A DNA stretch of 64,000 nucleotides from Novosphingobium sp. ST904 (GCF_001298105.1 NZ_LGJH01000156.1:1-64000); one strand, 5' to 3'. Positions 32,081 to 41,436 are shown, counted from the stretch's first letter. Program-made: numbers and translations. The notes: generated from the sequence alone by a model not told the origin.

Positions 32081-32740
32081 TCAGGCAGCCTTGCGAGCGG
32101 CTCCCTTCTCCAGAACCTTGTCCTTGTAGTCGCACAAGTCAATCACCGGGCAACGCCAGCACTCGGGCGTGCGCGCCTTGCAGATGTAGCGGCCGTGCAG
32201 GATCATCCAGTGGTGCGATCCCACCCGGAAAGGCTGCGGCACGCGCTTTTCGAGCTGCTTTTCGACTGCCAGCGGGGTCTTGCCCTTGGCAATCCCCGTA
32301 CGGTTGCCGACGCGGAAGATATGCGTGTCGACCGCAAAGGTCTCGGCCCCGAAGGCGCAGTTCATGACCACGTTGGCGGTCTTGCGGCCTACGCCGGGCA
32401 GTTCGACCAGCGCATCGCGGTCTTCCGGCACTTCGCCGTCATAGCGATCGACGAGGATTTCGGAGAGCGCGATGACGTTTTTGGCCTTGGAATTGAACAG
32501 CCCGATCGTCTTGATATGCTGTTTCAGACCTTCCTCGCCCAACTCGACCATCTGCGCCGGGGTCTTCACCTCGCGGAACAGTGCGCGCGTCGCCTTGTTG
32601 ACGCCGACGTCAGTCGACTGCGCTGAAAGCACCACGGCGACGAGAAGCTGGTAGTTGTTGCCGAATTCCAGCTCCGTCTCGGGCGAGGGATTGAGCTCGG
32701 CGAGACGGCGGAAGAATTCGAAAATCTCGGCCTTGTTCAA
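32081..32740 (-). CDS. nth: Endonuclease III
   Basis: 219 residues. The helix-hairpin-helix is LPGVGRKTANVV (K is the catalytic Lys), with catalytic Asp in VDTHIFRVGNR, and the [4Fe-4S] site is C-x6-C-x2-C-x5-C (CKARTPECWRCPVIDLC). It is a bifunctional glycosylase/AP lyase for oxidised pyrimidines. The likely start is TTG 32740, which overlaps the dapB stop (TTGA); the longer in-frame N-terminus would overlap dapB. Confidence 0.95.
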   Translation of the reverse strand: MNKAEIFEFFRRLAELNPSPETELEFGNNYQLLVAVVLSAQSTDVGVNKATRALFREVKTPAQMVELGEEGLKQHIKTIGLFNSKAKNVIALSEILVDRYDGEVPEDRDALVELPGVGRKTANVVMNCAFGAETFAVDTHIFRVGNRTGIAKGKTPLAVEKQLEKRVPQPFRVGSHHWMILHGRYICKARTPECWRCPVIDLCDYKDKVLEKGAARKAA

Positions 32741-33465
32741 AGGTCCAGCACCTCGGGCATGGTATAGCGGCCTGCTTTCCTGCCGAGCAGCCACTGTGCC
32801 GCCTTGACCGCTCCACGCGCGAAGATCGTGCGGTTTTCGGCGAGGTGCGAGAACGATAGGCGCTCGCTGTCGGCCAGGAAATGTACGGTGTGGTCGCCCG
32901 CAACGGTGCCGCCGCGCAGCGCCGCGAAGCCGATGGTCCCGCTCTCGCGCTTGCCGGTTATGCCGTCGCGGCCACGCACGGCCGCCTCGGGCAGGCTGAC
33001 TTCGCGGCCCTTGGCTGCCGCCTCGCCAAGCAGCAGTGCGGTGCCGGAGGGGGCGTCGACCTTCATGCGGTGGTGAGTCTCGACGATCTCGATATCCCAG
33101 TCCTCGCCAAGGCGGCTCGCGGCTTCGCGCACGAGATGAGCGAGCAGGGTGACGCCGAGCGAGGTATTGCCGGTCTGGAGCACGGGGATCGTTTCGGCGG
33201 CGGTGTCGACCAGCCAGTGATGGCGTTCCTCAAGACCGGTGGTGCCGATGACGATCGGCTTGCCGGCAGCCATGGCGGCATCGAGGTTGCCCTCAAGCGC
33301 GCCGGGGCTGGAAAAATCGATCAGCACGTCGGATTTGGCGGCCAGCGCTGCCACGTCGCCATCGCGGTCGATCCCGCCCGCAACTTCCTCGCCTGCAGCG
33401 GCGATAGCCTCCGCGATTGCGCGTCCCATGCGTCCTTCGCTGCCGATAATTCCGATTCGTGCCAC
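32737..33465 (-). CDS. dapB: 4-hydroxy-tetrahydrodipicolinate reductase
   Basis: 242 residues. The NAD(P)H-binding site is ARIGIIGSEGRMGRAIAEA and the catalytic/substrate site is ETHHRMKVDAPSGTALLLGE (His-His, Lys). It reduces HTPA in the lysine/DAP pathway. Start GTG 33465 with GGAGACGG upstream. In operon with nth. The conserved end is RAVKAAQWL-like. Confidence 0.95.
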   Translation of the reverse strand: MARIGIIGSEGRMGRAIAEAIAAAGEEVAGGIDRDGDVAALAAKSDVLIDFSSPGALEGNLDAAMAAGKPIVIGTTGLEERHHWLVDTAAETIPVLQTGNTSLGVTLLAHLVREAASRLGEDWDIEIVETHHRMKVDAPSGTALLLGEAAAKGREVSLPEAAVRGRDGITGKRESGTIGFAALRGGTVAGDHTVHFLADSERLSFSHLAENRTIFARGAVKAAQWLLGRKAGRYTMPEVLDL

Positions 33466-33492
33466 TTGCCGTCTCCGTTGAAGGCTGGTCTC

Positions 33493-34203
33493 ATGGCCGG
33501 GATGAAGGACATCCGCAACATCGTCATCCTTACCGGAGCAGGCGTTTCGGCCGAAAGCGGCATCGATACCTTTCGTGACGGAGGAGGGCTGTGGGAGCAG
33601 CACAGGGTGGAGGATGTGGCGACGCCCGAGGCATTCGCGCGTGATCCCGATCTTGTCCTGCGCTTCTACGACATGCGTCGCGAAGCGATCCAGACCAAGG
33701 CGCCCAATGCCGCTCACCTCGCTTTGGCGAAGCTGGACCGGGAGTGGGAGGGCGAACTGCTGATCGTCACGCAGAATGTCGACGATCTTCACGAGCGGGC
33801 GGGCGCCCGGCGGGTGCTGCACATGCATGGCGAGCATCTCAACGCATGGTGCACGGCCTGCGACCTGCGTTCGCCCTGGAGGGGCCCGCTGATCGATCGC
33901 CCGCAGTGCCCGGAATGCGGCGAGGCGGCGCTCCGGCCCGACATCGTCTGGTTCGGCGAGATGCCCTACCGCATGGAGGAGATATTCGAAGCGCTGGAGC
34001 GGGCGGACCTGTTCGTCTCGATCGGCACTTCCGGCGCGGTCTATCCGGCCGCCGGTTTCGTGCGCAACGCCCGCGAATTCGGCGCGGCGACCCTCGAACT
34101 GAACCTGGAGCCCTCGCAAGGGACGCTCTGGTTCGACGAGGCGCGCCATGGCCCCGCAACCGAGCTGGTAGCGGCATGGGTCGATGAGATGCTTGCGGCA
34201 TGA
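33493..34203 (+). CDS. NAD-dependent protein deacylase, sirtuin family
   Basis: 236 residues. Sirtuin motifs: TGAGVSAESGIDTFRD (GAGxSAxSGIPxFR-like), TQNVDDLHERAG, the catalytic His in HMHGEH, and Zn site CTAC...CPEC. It removes acyl groups from lysines using NAD+. ATG 33493 or 33502 is possible. Its stop overlaps the next gene's start (ATGA). Confidence 0.94.
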   Translation: MAGMKDIRNIVILTGAGVSAESGIDTFRDGGGLWEQHRVEDVATPEAFARDPDLVLRFYDMRREAIQTKAPNAAHLALAKLDREWEGELLIVTQNVDDLHERAGARRVLHMHGEHLNAWCTACDLRSPWRGPLIDRPQCPECGEAALRPDIVWFGEMPYRMEEIFEALERADLFVSIGTSGAVYPAAGFVRNAREFGAATLELNLEPSQGTLWFDEARHGPATELVAAWVDEMLAA

Positions 34204-34538
34204 GCCTTCATCGCGGCAGCTGTCACTGCGGCGCGGTCACTGTGGAGCTCACGGGCGATCCGCATGACGTTTGCGACTGCAACTGCTCGGTCTGCCGACG
34301 GCTGGGAGCCCTGTGGTCCTATCACAGCCTTTCGAAAGTGCGGATCGAAGGGGCGCTCACCGGCTATCGGAGGGGGGAGGAAGTGTTGACCTTCTGGCAC
34401 TGCCCGCAATGCGGCTGCACCACGCACTGGAGCCCGATCGACCTTGCGAAGGACCGCATGGGCGTGAACATGCGGCTGTTTGCCCCCGAACTGCTCGCGC
34501 GGTTATCGGTCTATCATCACGACGGCGCGAGTGCCTGA
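34200..34538 (+). CDS. GFA (glutathione-dependent formaldehyde-activating) family protein
   Basis: 112 residues. Zinc Cys pattern SCHCGAV, CDCNCSVCRRL, HCPQCGCTTHW. This is a CENP-V/GFA fold; many members bind Zn and some bind a thiol adduct. Start ATG 34200 overlaps the sirtuin stop. It converges with the ThiF/MoeB gene and overlaps it by about 22 bp. Confidence 0.93.
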   Translation: MSLHRGSCHCGAVTVELTGDPHDVCDCNCSVCRRLGALWSYHSLSKVRIEGALTGYRRGEEVLTFWHCPQCGCTTHWSPIDLAKDRMGVNMRLFAPELLARLSVYHHDGASA

Positions 34539-35300
34539 ACACCGCAGGCGCGCAGCCGGGATCCTTGGCGATCCTGAGCGCGCGCATCGACGGGGCCATG
34601 CCGTCGATCAGGTGGAGCGTGCCGAACTGCGGATCGCCCAGCGCGGCCTTGCCGGTGAGCAGCACGCGCATGGCATGCATCGCCGCGAAAGTGCCGACCA
34701 TGCCGACCATTGCTCCCAGCACCCCGTCCGCTGCGCAAGTGTCGCAGTCCTGGGCGTCGAAGGCGTCACCCACGAAGCACCGATAGCAGGCCTGGTCGGT
34801 CCGGTGTCCGGCGAAATTGGCGACTTGTCCCTGGAAGCGGCCGACCGCCGCGCTCGTCAGCGGAATGCCCAGTTCGACACAGGTATCCGACACCAGCAGC
34901 CGAGTCGCGAAGTTGTCACACCCGTCCAGTACCACGCTCGCGCCGGCGAGAATCCCTGCAGCGTTGTCACCCCCGAGACGCGTAACGCACGGCAGGATCT
35001 CAAGGCCAAGATCAAAGCGCCGCACCCATTCGGCCGCCGCTTCCGCCTTGGGCTTGCCGATATCCGATGGCGAATAAACCGTCTGGCGTTGCAGATTGCT
35101 GACGTCCACCGTGTCGTCGTCGATCAGCGTCAGCCGTCCTATGCCGGCTGCGGCGAGATACTGAAGGGCAGGACTGCCGATCCCGCCGCAGCGACAAGCA
35201 CCACATGAGCTTCGGCCAGTGCAACCTGGCCTGCACCGCCGACTTCGGGCAGCACGATATGGCGCGCGAAGCGCTGCAGTCGTTCGGGAGAAAGGATCAT
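34517..35300 (-). pseudogene. ThiF/MoeB/HesA family adenylyltransferase, two frameshifts
   Basis: The intact product would be about 261 residues. Landmarks: RHIVLPEVGGAGQ, the nucleotide site GGIGSPALQYLAAAG, LIDDDTVDVSNLQRQTVY, and CYRCFVGD...CDTCAADGVLG (a Zn pair). One base is missing near 35183-35190, and another near 34545-34550 before the tail CGVQALAPS. It adenylates the C-terminus of a ubiquitin-like sulfur carrier (ThiS/MoaD type) for thiamine or molybdopterin synthesis. Start ATG 35300 overlaps the DUF983 stop. Confidence 0.85.
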
Positions 35301-35719
35301 GGGGCGCCTGTATCTTCGGAAGTGGGGGCCTCGCGTTCGGGAATGCGTTCCTTGCGGAAGCCGTGCATTCCGAACCACCACTGCGTGGCGATGACCGCGC
35401 CCTTGGCAGGCTGGAGCATGCCGATCATCATTGTCACCGCAAGCGGGATCAGGATCGCGAACATCGCGGCCGGGCCCAGGTGAAAGTCCTTGGACAAGGC
35501 GATGATAAGCGGGGCCATCAGGTGCCCGGTCACGATCATCGCGATATATGCCGGAAAGTCGTCCGAGCGCTGGGGCGTGAGGTCCAGCGTGCACAGGGCG
35601 CAGCGATCTAGCGGTTTCAACCACTTGCGGAACAGCCGGCCCTCGCCGCAGCGCGGACAGCGGCAGCGAATGCCGCGTAGCGCGGCTTGCGAATAGCTGG
35701 CGGGGAGGGTGGGAGTCAT
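35297..35719 (-). CDS. DUF983 family membrane protein
   Basis: 140 residues. N-terminal zinc-ribbon-like CRCPRCGEGRLF and CALC, then two membrane helices (IAMIVTGHLMAPLIIAL, AAMFAILIPLAVTMMIGML), then QWWFGMHGF. The function is unknown. It ends overlapping the start of the MoeB-like gene (ATGA). Confidence 0.92.
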   Translation of the reverse strand: MTPTLPASYSQAALRGIRCRCPRCGEGRLFRKWLKPLDRCALCTLDLTPQRSDDFPAYIAMIVTGHLMAPLIIALSKDFHLGPAAMFAILIPLAVTMMIGMLQPAKGAVIATQWWFGMHGFRKERIPEREAPTSEDTGAP

Positions 35720-35802
35720 GCCCGGGGCCTACAGCATCGAAGGCGCGCGGGGCAAGGGAGCGGAATACCGGCCGGGCGAACAGCGTTCGCTGCCGCCGGG
35801 CG

Positions 35803-36657
35803 TCATTCGTTTCGCGAAATCCGCACATTGTTGCGCCCGCCGTTCCTGGCGGCCATGAGCGCATTGCCCGCGATCCGGGTGGCGTCTTCGAGCTGCGCAA
35901 AGCTGCGGACCGGGGCGAGGCCGCAGGAGAGCGTGACCGGCCATTCGTCCCCCCGAAGCGTGGGGTCGAGCGCGATGCTGGCCTGAAGGCGTTCCATCAC
36001 CAATCGAGCCTCGTCCAGCATGGTATCGGGAAAGAGAATGGCGAATTCGCCGCCGGTCCTGCGGCTGGGCAGATCGGATCGGCGGACGCCGTGCTCCAGC
36101 CGTCGCGCGACTTCGCGCAGCAGCGAATCGCCGGTGGCGCGGCCGAACCGGTCGTTGATGGTCGCAAAACGGTCGATATCGATCAGCGCGAGCACGGCGT
36201 TGCCACCGTCGATGAGCACGCGTTCCGCCGAATCGAGGAAGCCGAAGCGGTTGCGCAGCCCCGTCAGCGCGTCTCGTTCGGCGGTCTCCAGTCTCGGCTC
36301 GGTCCGTGCCGCCGATTGCTGGACGGCAAGGGCCACGCCGTGGAGAAGCCGGCCGGCAAGGTCGTCGCCTCCGGTCGGCACCGGGCCCACATGCTCTCCG
36401 GCCTGCGCTGCGCGCAGCATCGCGGTCGCTTCGCGGATCGGGGCGAGCAGGGCATGGATGACGGATAGCGCGATGATCGCGCCGATCGCGGTTGCCGCGG
36501 CCATGAAGCCCATAAGGTCCGTGCGCCAGATGCCGGTCACGGCCTGGAAGCCGGCGGCGGCCACCAAGGGCAGGCCTGCCGCGCCAAGGCAGGCGAGGAG
36601 GATTCGCCATTCATAGCGCCGGGGAAAAACGAATGTCGTCGCCTGATAGAAGCGCAT
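35803..36657 (-). CDS. Membrane protein with a degenerate GGDEF domain
   Basis: 284 residues from ATG 36657, chosen because AGAGG lies upstream (an ATG at 36687 lacks one). Two membrane helices at about 18-45 and 50-70 are followed by a HAMP-like linker and a GGDEF domain at about 125-284. The signature reads TGGEF (about 201-205) instead of GGDEF: the first Gly is Thr and the metal-binding Asp is Gly. The RxxD-like I-site (RRSD) remains. The domain may bind c-di-GMP or GTP but probably cannot make c-di-GMP. Confidence 0.88.
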   Translation of the reverse strand: MRFYQATTFVFPRRYEWRILLACLGAAGLPLVAAAGFQAVTGIWRTDLMGFMAAATAIGAIIALSVIHALLAPIREATAMLRAAQAGEHVGPVPTGGDDLAGRLLHGVALAVQQSAARTEPRLETAERDALTGLRNRFGFLDSAERVLIDGGNAVLALIDIDRFATINDRFGRATGDSLLREVARRLEHGVRRSDLPSRRTGGEFAILFPDTMLDEARLVMERLQASIALDPTLRGDEWPVTLSCGLAPVRSFAQLEDATRIAGNALMAARNGGRNNVRISRNE

Positions 36658-36810
36658 GGAGAATGCCTCTTCTTCGCCAGCGGGCATGGGCCCGGTTTCG
36701 AGCAGGCTAGCGCATCTCGCTTATTCAATGGTTAAAATTTTACACTCTTCGGTATCCGCGATGTTGCCGGAAGGGGTTCCGAGACTTCTCGGGTGCTTCG
36801 CCCGCATAAG

Positions 36811-36859
36811 GAAAGAGCCCGAAAAACGCGCTCGACCGGCGCGTCTTTCGGGCTCTTTC
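36811..36859. terminator. Long bidirectional terminator
   Basis: GAAAGAGCCCGAAA...TTTCGGGCTCTTTC with an inner CGCGC/GCGCG pairing; T-rich on both sides. It separates the GGDEF gene's promoter region from dnaA. Confidence 0.7.
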
Positions 36860-36912
36860 CATGTCGTTAGCCTGCAGAGCAGGCTTGTGGACAAGTCTGT
36901 GTGAAGGCTGTG

Positions 36913-36940
36913 GGTTTTCGGAGGAAAAGCTCCGAAAACC
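36913..36940 (-). terminator. dnaA terminator hairpin
   Basis: Perfect 11-bp stem GGTTTTCGGAG/CTCCGAAAACC, loop GAAAAG, abutting the dnaA stop codon. There is no long T-run beyond, and the upstream terminator at 36811 backs it up. Confidence 0.65.
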
Positions 36941-38374
36941 TCAGGATTCGAGCTGGCGCAGAAGCGAACGCACGTCGCCGTCCATGTCGGCGTCGCGGCT
37001 GCGCAGTTCCTCGATCAGGCGCACGGCATGGATTACCGTGGAGTGATCGCGGCCGCCGAACTTGCGGCCGATTTCCGGATAGGAGCGCGGGGTCAGCACC
37101 TTGGCGAGGTACATGGCCACCTGGCGCGGGCGCACGACGGCGCGGGCGCGGCGCTTGGAGCTCATCTCGGTCCGGTCGATCCGATAGAACTGGCAGACCG
37201 TGCGCTGGATCTCGTCGATCGTGATGCGGCGGCGATTGGCCGAGAGGATGTCGGTAAGCTGTTCTTCTGCCAGCTGGAGCGAGACGGCCTGTCCGGTGAG
37301 CTGGGCATAGGCGATCAGCTTGTTAAGGCCGCCGACCAGTTCACGCACGTTGCGATTGATGGTGCGCGCCAGGAACTCGATCACGTCCGAAGGCACGTCC
37401 ACAGAAGCAAAGCGGCCGAGTCGGTTTTCGAGAATCGAACGGCGCAGTTCGATGTCGGCCGGCTGGATATCGGCGACGAGGCCCATCGACAGACGCGAGA
37501 GCAGGCGGGGTTCCACGCCGTCGAGCGCCTGCGGCGCACGGTCGGCGGCGAAGACCAGGCGCTTGCCTTCCTGAAGCAGCGCATCGATCGTGTAGAGCAG
37601 TTCTTCCTGCGCCGATGCCTTGCCGATGATGAACTGGATATCGTCCACCAGCAGAAGGTCGAAGCCGCGCAGGCGCGACTTGAACTCGATCATCTGGTTC
37701 TGGCGCAGGGCCTGGACGAACTCGACCATGAAGCGCTCGGCCGAGCAGTAGAAGATCCGGGCGTGCGGATGATTCGCGAGATAGGCATGGCCGATCGCGT
37801 GAAGAAGGTGCGTCTTGCCCTGACCCGTCGCGCCCTTGAGGTAGAGCGGCGAGAACTGCGGCGTTTCGGTGGCCGACATGCGCTGTGCGGCATTGCAGGC
37901 GAGCACGTTGCTCTGGCCGGTCACGAACGAGGTGAAGGTCTGCGAGGCGTCGATCCCGGCCGGACCCTGGCCAAGCGCGGCGAAGGCTTCGCCCTGAAGC
38001 ACGGCTGCCATCGAATCGGCGGTGCCCTGTGCCGAATCGTTCGCCGGGGCGCTGCTCGGGCGGCCGCCGCTGCCGAGACGCAGTTCGGGCAGCTGGCGAC
38101 GGCCGGGGTGCACGAGGATGCGGACGTGGCGCACGTCGGGACGGGCGATCTTCCAGGCCAGCGAGAGACGGTCTGCGAAACGATCCGCCACCCAGTTCGC
38201 CGAGAACTCGGTCGGCAGGTACAGATCGAGGGTACCCGTTTCCTTGCAGTAGTTGCCCGGCTGGATCGGCTTGATCCACTGGCTGTGCGCCTGCTGGCCG
38301 AGATCCTTGCGCAGGCCCTGGCTGATGTCAGCCCAGTCTGCCGCCAGATTTACGGCTTCCTGATCCTCTTCCAT
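36941..38374 (-). CDS. dnaA: Chromosomal replication initiator protein DnaA
   Basis: 477 residues from ATG 38374 (GTG 38407 also in frame). Domain I (SQGLRKDLGQQAHSQWIKP), a variable linker, then AAA+ domain III with Walker A GATGQGKTHLLH and Walker B LLLVDDIQF, and DNA-binding domain IV with the signature GRDHSTVIHAVRLIEEL. It opens the origin by binding ATP and DnaA boxes. The long start at 38587 would give a noncanonical N-terminus. Upstream lies a GANTC-rich spacer that likely includes its promoter. Confidence 0.97.
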   Translation of the reverse strand: MEEDQEAVNLAADWADISQGLRKDLGQQAHSQWIKPIQPGNYCKETGTLDLYLPTEFSANWVADRFADRLSLAWKIARPDVRHVRILVHPGRRQLPELRLGSGGRPSSAPANDSAQGTADSMAAVLQGEAFAALGQGPAGIDASQTFTSFVTGQSNVLACNAAQRMSATETPQFSPLYLKGATGQGKTHLLHAIGHAYLANHPHARIFYCSAERFMVEFVQALRQNQMIEFKSRLRGFDLLLVDDIQFIIGKASAQEELLYTIDALLQEGKRLVFAADRAPQALDGVEPRLLSRLSMGLVADIQPADIELRRSILENRLGRFASVDVPSDVIEFLARTINRNVRELVGGLNKLIAYAQLTGQAVSLQLAEEQLTDILSANRRRITIDEIQRTVCQFYRIDRTEMSSKRRARAVVRPRQVAMYLAKVLTPRSYPEIGRKFGGRDHSTVIHAVRLIEELRSRDADMDGDVRSLLRQLES

Positions 38375-39141
38375 CGCCACTCGTACCGCCTTCGATTTCT
38401 TGTTCACGCCGTTTGCGCCTTGACCTGCCGGAGACCGACCCACTGTTGAACCTGACACCTGGACCAACTCCCCTTTGTTGGCAGCTACCCCGAAATGTGG
38501 CCCCACTGTGGGCGCGAAAATTAATAACCTTGGCGGAGCTGGCTTCCATGCGTTCGCGGACAAAACGTCCCTCAACTGCAGGTGCATGCCTGCAGCAGGT
38601 GTTTCGTCGCTGTCGATGTTCCCCGGCCAGTTCCGCTACCGCCGAGGACCCTTTTAGAAACGGGTTTGGCCGCGGTGCAATACGGCACTCCCCAAATAAA
38701 AAAAATTATGGCTGTTGACTCGCCTTGAGTGCCCAATTTCCGTCATGAAATGATTTATCGTTTAAAATCATATAGATGGGACATGGGCCCGGAAGCCATC
38801 TGTGCGAATCGCAACATTTCCGCGAGTTTGCCTGAAGCCGCGTTCAAGGGGCGCGCGAACGCGCTCGCGGAACCGGAGAATGACTCTCCGGCACCGTTCC
38901 CGTTCCGTACTCAGGCGTGATGGCGAGCCTTGCCGCTGGGGGTGCGAATCGCGCGGAGCGACTCAGAATCGGTCTCGGGAGAATCGCGACGGGCGCGCGC
39001 CCTGCGACCTTTCGGCAGGCTGAAAAAGGCTCGGCCCGCGCTGCTATCTGATTTCCCGCCGTGATGACGGAAGTTCAGATGGCAGCGCGGGCCGGTGCCG
39101 CACGGTCAGGCGCGCCGTGTAGGCGTGCCTACCGGGAAAGA
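38375..39141. promoter_or_regulatory. dnaA-rpsT intergenic region with GANTC cluster
   Basis: 767 bp without a gene. It contains an A/T-rich stretch (38697-38780) and seven GANTC sites at 38717, 38806, 38882, 38946, 38960, 38966 and 38981. In this base composition about one would be expected in 270 bp. In alphaproteobacteria GANTC is the CcrM methylation target, and methylation state tunes dnaA transcription and the cell cycle (known in Caulobacter). No exact TTATCCACA DnaA box was found, so an origin is not claimed. Confidence 0.6.
39026..39093 (-). terminator. Strong terminator of rpsT
   Basis: 19-bp near-perfect arms GGCCCGCGCTGC(T/C)ATCTGA (39033-39051 and 39075-39093) with an inner hairpin, followed on the minus strand by GAGCCTTTTTC. 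Confidence 0.7.
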
Positions 39142-39405
39142 TCAGCCGAGCGCGGCGACGCGCTTGGTGAGGCGCGAAAGCTTGCGCGAAGCGGTGTTCT
39201 TGTGAAGCACGCCGCGAGCAACGCCGCGAGCCAGTTCGGGCTGGGCTTCCTTGAGAGCTTCCGAAGCAGCACCCTTGTCGCCGCCGGCGATGGCCGATTC
39301 GACCTTCTTGATGAAGGTGCGGATGCGGCTGATGCGGTTCGTATTGATCTCCGCGCGGCGCTCATTACGGCGGATGCGCTTGCGGGCTTGCGGCGTATTG
39401 GCCAT
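39142..39405 (-). CDS. rpsT: 30S ribosomal protein S20
   Basis: 87 residues, MANTPQARKRIRRNERRA... with the conserved basic start and HKNTASRKLSRLTKRVAAL end. It is a helical bundle that binds 16S rRNA. ATG 39405 fits the family; the 98-aa version is too long. Beside dnaA, as in many alphaproteobacteria. Confidence 0.97.
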   Translation of the reverse strand: MANTPQARKRIRRNERRAEINTNRISRIRTFIKKVESAIAGGDKGAASEALKEAQPELARGVARGVLHKNTASRKLSRLTKRVAALG

Positions 39406-39539
39406 GTCGTTCCTCTGTCTGGCCGCCGGGCGGCCCAATTGCCTGATCGAATCTGATTTGGCGAGCGGACTCGCCGGAAAGCGCGCCCCTTAGCGGTGGA
39501 GCGCTGTTCCGTCAACCCGTGAGGGCCGCAGGAAACGGC

Positions 39540-40352
39540 CTATTTCTGGCATTTCGAGCACCAGAAGGTGCTGCGTCCGCCCTGTACGAATCGCCGGACC
39601 TGCTCGCCGCAGGCACAGTCTTGCCCCTCTCGCCCATAAACCTGCCAGGCGGTAGCAAAATATCCCAGTTCGCCGTTCGGCTGCGCATAGTCGCGGATCG
39701 TCGAGCCTCCCGCCGCGATCGATTCGGACAGCACGTCCCGGATTGCGGGGACCAGTTTGCGCAGGGCGGGAAGCGTTACCAGCCCGGCTTCCCTGTCGGG
39801 ACGGATGCCGGCCCGGAACAGGGCCTCGCAGACATAGATGTTGCCGAGACCTGCCACCACCGACTGGTCGAGCAGCATCTGCTTGATCGGGGCGATTCGT
39901 CCGGCGAGTGCGGACTTCAGGTGCGCGGCGGTCAGGCCTTCGCCGAGAGGCTCCGGTCCGAGCGCCGCGAAAGGTCCCCACGAATCGAGCGCGCCGGTCT
40001 CAACGAGGTCGACCGAGCCGAATCGCCGGGCGTCGTTCAGTGCGAGCACGTGGCCCGAGCCGGTCTCGATCACGAGGTGGTCATGCTTTTCGGGCTTTTC
40101 CGGCTCGATTCGCCAGCGGCCCGACATGCCCAGGTGAAACACCATGGTCTGGTCGCGGTCGGTATGGATGAGGCCATATTTGGCCCGCCGGCCCATCGTC
40201 GTGACCCGGGCGCCGGTGAGCACCTGCACCAGCTCGGGCGGAAACGGGCGGCGCAGGTCCGGCCGGTTCAGCGTGACGCGGGCTATCCGCTCACCCTCCA
40301 GGTATCGGGCAAGGCCGCGGACGGTGGTTTCTACTTCTGGAAGTTCTGGCAT
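39540..40352 (-). CDS. mutM: Formamidopyrimidine-DNA glycosylase
   Basis: 270 residues. N-terminal PELPEVETTVRGL (catalytic Pro2/Glu3), a lesion-reading core, a helix-two-turn-helix, and a C-terminal Cys4 zinc finger (CACGEQ...WCSKCQK). It removes 8-oxoguanine and ring-opened purines. The ATG is at 40352. Confidence 0.97.
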   Translation of the reverse strand: MPELPEVETTVRGLARYLEGERIARVTLNRPDLRRPFPPELVQVLTGARVTTMGRRAKYGLIHTDRDQTMVFHLGMSGRWRIEPEKPEKHDHLVIETGSGHVLALNDARRFGSVDLVETGALDSWGPFAALGPEPLGEGLTAAHLKSALAGRIAPIKQMLLDQSVVAGLGNIYVCEALFRAGIRPDREAGLVTLPALRKLVPAIRDVLSESIAAGGSTIRDYAQPNGELGYFATAWQVYGREGQDCACGEQVRRFVQGGRSTFWCSKCQK

Positions 40353-40504
40353 CGCCGCGCAGAGATAGGTGCTGTGTCCCGGCAAGGGAAGGAACTGCAG
40401 CGAAAAGCGATCCTCCATCCGATAATCAAGAATTGGGACGCTACCCGTCTCGTCAGGCTGCGAGGCGGTGGCTAAGGCAGCGGCATGGAAAACAACGGCC
40501 GCAG

Positions 40505-41386
40505 ATGCGTGCATTTCTCATGCTGGGGCTGGTCATGCTGTTCTGGGCCGGCAATTCGATCGTTGGACGGGCCGTGCGTGCGGATGTTCCGCCCTTCACG
40601 CTCGCGCTCGGCCGATGGCTGATCGCGGTGATGGTCCTGCTGCCTTTCTCGGCACGGCAACTCTGGAAAGAGCGGGCGCAGGCTCTGGCCGGATGGCGCT
40701 GGGTGCTGGCGCTCGGGTTCCTGGGCGTCGTGTGCTTCAACGGGTTCCTCTATAAAGGGCTGCACTACACCACCGCGGCCAATGCGCTGCTGCTGCAGGC
40801 GGCGATTCCCGCAGTCGTCATGGTGCTGGACTTCGCGATCTTCGGGGGGCGGCCGGGGCGGCTGCACGTCATGGGCGTGCTGGTTTCCACGCTGGGCGTC
40901 GTTTCGATCGTGTTTCGCGGCGATCCGGCGGCCTTGATGCAGTTGCGGCTGGGCGCCGGGGACGGCCTGATCTTCTGCGCCGTCGCGGCATGGTCGCTCT
41001 ATACGGTGTTCCTCAGGAAGCGGCCGCCGATTTCGGCCGCCAGTCTTCTCCTGCTGACGTTCGGCCTCGGGGCCCTGGCGATGGCGCCGCTGGCGGCGAT
41101 AGAGGCCCTGCAGGGGCAGACGGTGGCATGGAGCCCGAAAATCCTTGCCGCCTATGCCTATATCGGGGTGTTCCCCTCGGTGCTGGCCTACTTCATCTAC
41201 AACCGTGCGACTCACGAACTCGGCGCGGCGCGGGCGGGGCAGGCGATCACGCTGATGCCTTTGTTCGGGGCACTGCTTTCGTCGCTTCTGCTCGGTGAGC
41301 CGCTGCATGGCTACCATCTGGCGGGGATGGCGCTGATTCTCGGCGGGATCGTGGTTTCCGCGCTTGCCATGCGGCGGGCAAAATAA
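40505..41386 (+). CDS. DMT superfamily (EamA) transporter
   Basis: 293 residues with about ten membrane helices in two EamA repeats (AGNSIVGRAVRADVPP in the first; GLIFCAVAAWSLYTVF and AGQAITLMPLFGALLSS in the second). It is probably an exporter of small metabolites. The start is ATG 40505; an ATG at 40485 (MENNGR...) would fit if one base is missing between it and 40505. It diverges from mutM. Confidence 0.9.
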   Translation: MRAFLMLGLVMLFWAGNSIVGRAVRADVPPFTLALGRWLIAVMVLLPFSARQLWKERAQALAGWRWVLALGFLGVVCFNGFLYKGLHYTTAANALLLQAAIPAVVMVLDFAIFGGRPGRLHVMGVLVSTLGVVSIVFRGDPAALMQLRLGAGDGLIFCAVAAWSLYTVFLRKRPPISAASLLLLTFGLGALAMAPLAAIEALQGQTVAWSPKILAAYAYIGVFPSVLAYFIYNRATHELGAARAGQAITLMPLFGALLSSLLLGEPLHGYHLAGMALILGGIVVSALAMRRAK

Positions 41387-41436
41387 CCAAATCATCGGGT
41401 GGCGCAGGCGCGGCCGGGAGGCTAGAGGACAGCGCC

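Noticed and set aside
38375..39141. Full oriC next to dnaA
   Set aside because: AT-rich DNA and GANTC sites are present, but no clear run of TTATCCACA-type DnaA boxes was found. An origin is not claimed.
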